Of a stretch of 12,808 nt of DNA, positions 12,561 through 12,808 are shown piece after piece. Under the pieces are notes generated by a model. It was not told the origin of the DNA, did not search any database, and saw only the letters and a program-made list of their open reading frames with translations. The number at the start of each line of letters is the position of its first letter. Positions within the stretch are counted from its first letter, which is position 1. Made by a program: the position numbers and the translations under genes. Origin of the DNA: Candidatus Staskawiczbacteria bacterium RIFOXYD1_FULL_32_13 (lineage in GTDB: Bacteria; Patescibacteriota; Minisyncoccia; Minisyncoccales; Staskawiczbacteraceae); assembly GCA_001820485.1 (NCBI GenBank), contig MHPU01000010.1, positions 1-12,808 of the forward strand. Reading direction: 5' to 3'.

Positions 12561-12589
12561 TTGACATATAGATTGCATTTTGGTATAAT
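12561..12589 (+). promoter_or_regulatory. Promoter P3, near-identical in its boxes to P2
   Basis: TTGACA (12561-12566), 17 nt, TATAAT (12584-12589) followed by AAAT. It shares AACTCTTGACATATA and GTATAATAAAT with the promoter at 5168. Transcription would start near 12596 and run to the right edge. Confidence 0.75.
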
Positions 12590-12623
12590 AAATACATTAA
12601 AATAGTTCTTTAAATTATGGTTC

Positions 12624-12680
12624 AAAAAAAAATGAGACGAGCGTTTTGTTCTGCAAAACAGGATAAACCGCTCGTCTCAT
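12624..12680 (-). terminator. Terminator-like hairpin on the minus strand
   Basis: ATGAGACGAGCG (12632-12643) and CGCTCGTCTCAT (12669-12680) form a perfect 12-bp stem, with an inner hairpin GTTTTG/CAAAAC. On the minus strand it is followed by nine T (12632-12624), so it fits a gene ending to the right on that strand. On the + strand it lies 40-85 nt downstream of P3 and no T-run follows, so there it would be a leader structure. Confidence 0.55.
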
Positions 12681-12774
12681 ATAAGAGACAGACGTAACAC
12701 TTCGGAATCGTAAGTCCGAAACACAGGTCGCCCTAAGATTATATCAAGGGGCTAACAGTGAAAGGGTTCGTGCA

Positions 12775-12808
12775 ATGAAGTGGACAGAAGTCCCGACCGG
12801 AAAGACTC
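12775..12808 (+). CDS. Possible start of a further cassette-like gene (cut by window edge)
   Basis: An ATG at 12775 opens MKWTEVPTGKT to the window end. SD-like GAAAGGG sits 8 nt upstream, nearly as in the genes at 988 (GAAAGG, 8 nt, ATGAAG) and 12119. The same frame is open from 12685 without an earlier ATG. The leader from P3 would be about 180 nt and holds the hairpins at 12632-12680 and 12701-12720 (TTCGGA/TCCGAA). Only 11 codons are visible, so the coding call rests on SD, promoter and analogy. The alternative is a structured RNA. Confidence 0.35.
   Translation, partial: MKWTEVPTGKT

Noticed and set aside
12685..12808. RNase P or other known structured RNA (stretches like TAAGTCCG, ACAG and GGAAAGACTC)
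   Set aside because: Local resemblance only; the conserved core elements are not in the right order or spacing, and part of the stretch fits a coding start better.
12755..12808. 23S rRNA fragment or tRNA T-arm (GACCGGAAAGACTC, GGGTTCG)
   Set aside because: Matches are short and the flanking sequence does not follow the rRNA or fold as a tRNA.

Overview
The window reads as a piece of a Patescibacteria (Candidate Phyla Radiation, probably Parcubacteria-like) chromosome. The grounds are: very AT-rich housekeeping genes packed 2-7 nt apart, no Shine-Dalgarno (SD) sequence in front of those genes, a cell-wall gene set of CPR flavour (a MurL-type epimerase fused to MurD), AbiEii-type toxin-antitoxin genes, and palindromic repeats of the 'VIPAKAGIQ' class. 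The lineage is an inference from content; no rRNA marker is present.

Layout. The left edge holds the 5' end of a tyrosine recombinase with a near-consensus promoter and a structured leader, then a small membrane-anchored protein. From about 11.05 kb down to 1.43 kb most genes run on the minus strand. In transcription order they are a thioredoxin/FTR-beta fusion, rmuC, a murL-murD fusion, ftsW, murG, an antitoxin/AbiEii-toxin pair and gltX. murD-ftsW-murG is a remnant of the dcw cell-wall cluster. MurL-MurD would make UDP-MurNAc-L-Ala-D-Glu through the L-Glu route, FtsW polymerises lipid II, and MurG makes lipid II.

Set among these are genes that look foreign: 988-1347 (+, lipoprotein), 5247-5519 (+), 11127-12119 (-), and possibly one starting at 12775 (+). 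They are visibly richer in G+C, have clear SD sequences (GAAAGG or GGGAG), and carry their own TTGACA/TATAAT-type promoters. The three complete ones also have their own terminators. One of them splits ftsW from murG.

At the DNA level there are three layers of repeats. First, three 74-bp composite palindromes plus one half copy; one full copy is translated in frame inside MurL. Second, a 95-bp palindrome fills almost the whole murD-ftsW spacer. Third, a 14-mer, TGTCGCACAATAAA, occurs four times exactly and once with two mismatches, always on the + strand. Its three coding copies are read in all three frames, so it behaves like a DNA-level signal (uptake-, Chi- or KOPS-like, or an operator). 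The right end (12.12-12.81 kb) is mostly non-coding and holds phased short repeats, a strong promoter and a terminator-like hairpin.
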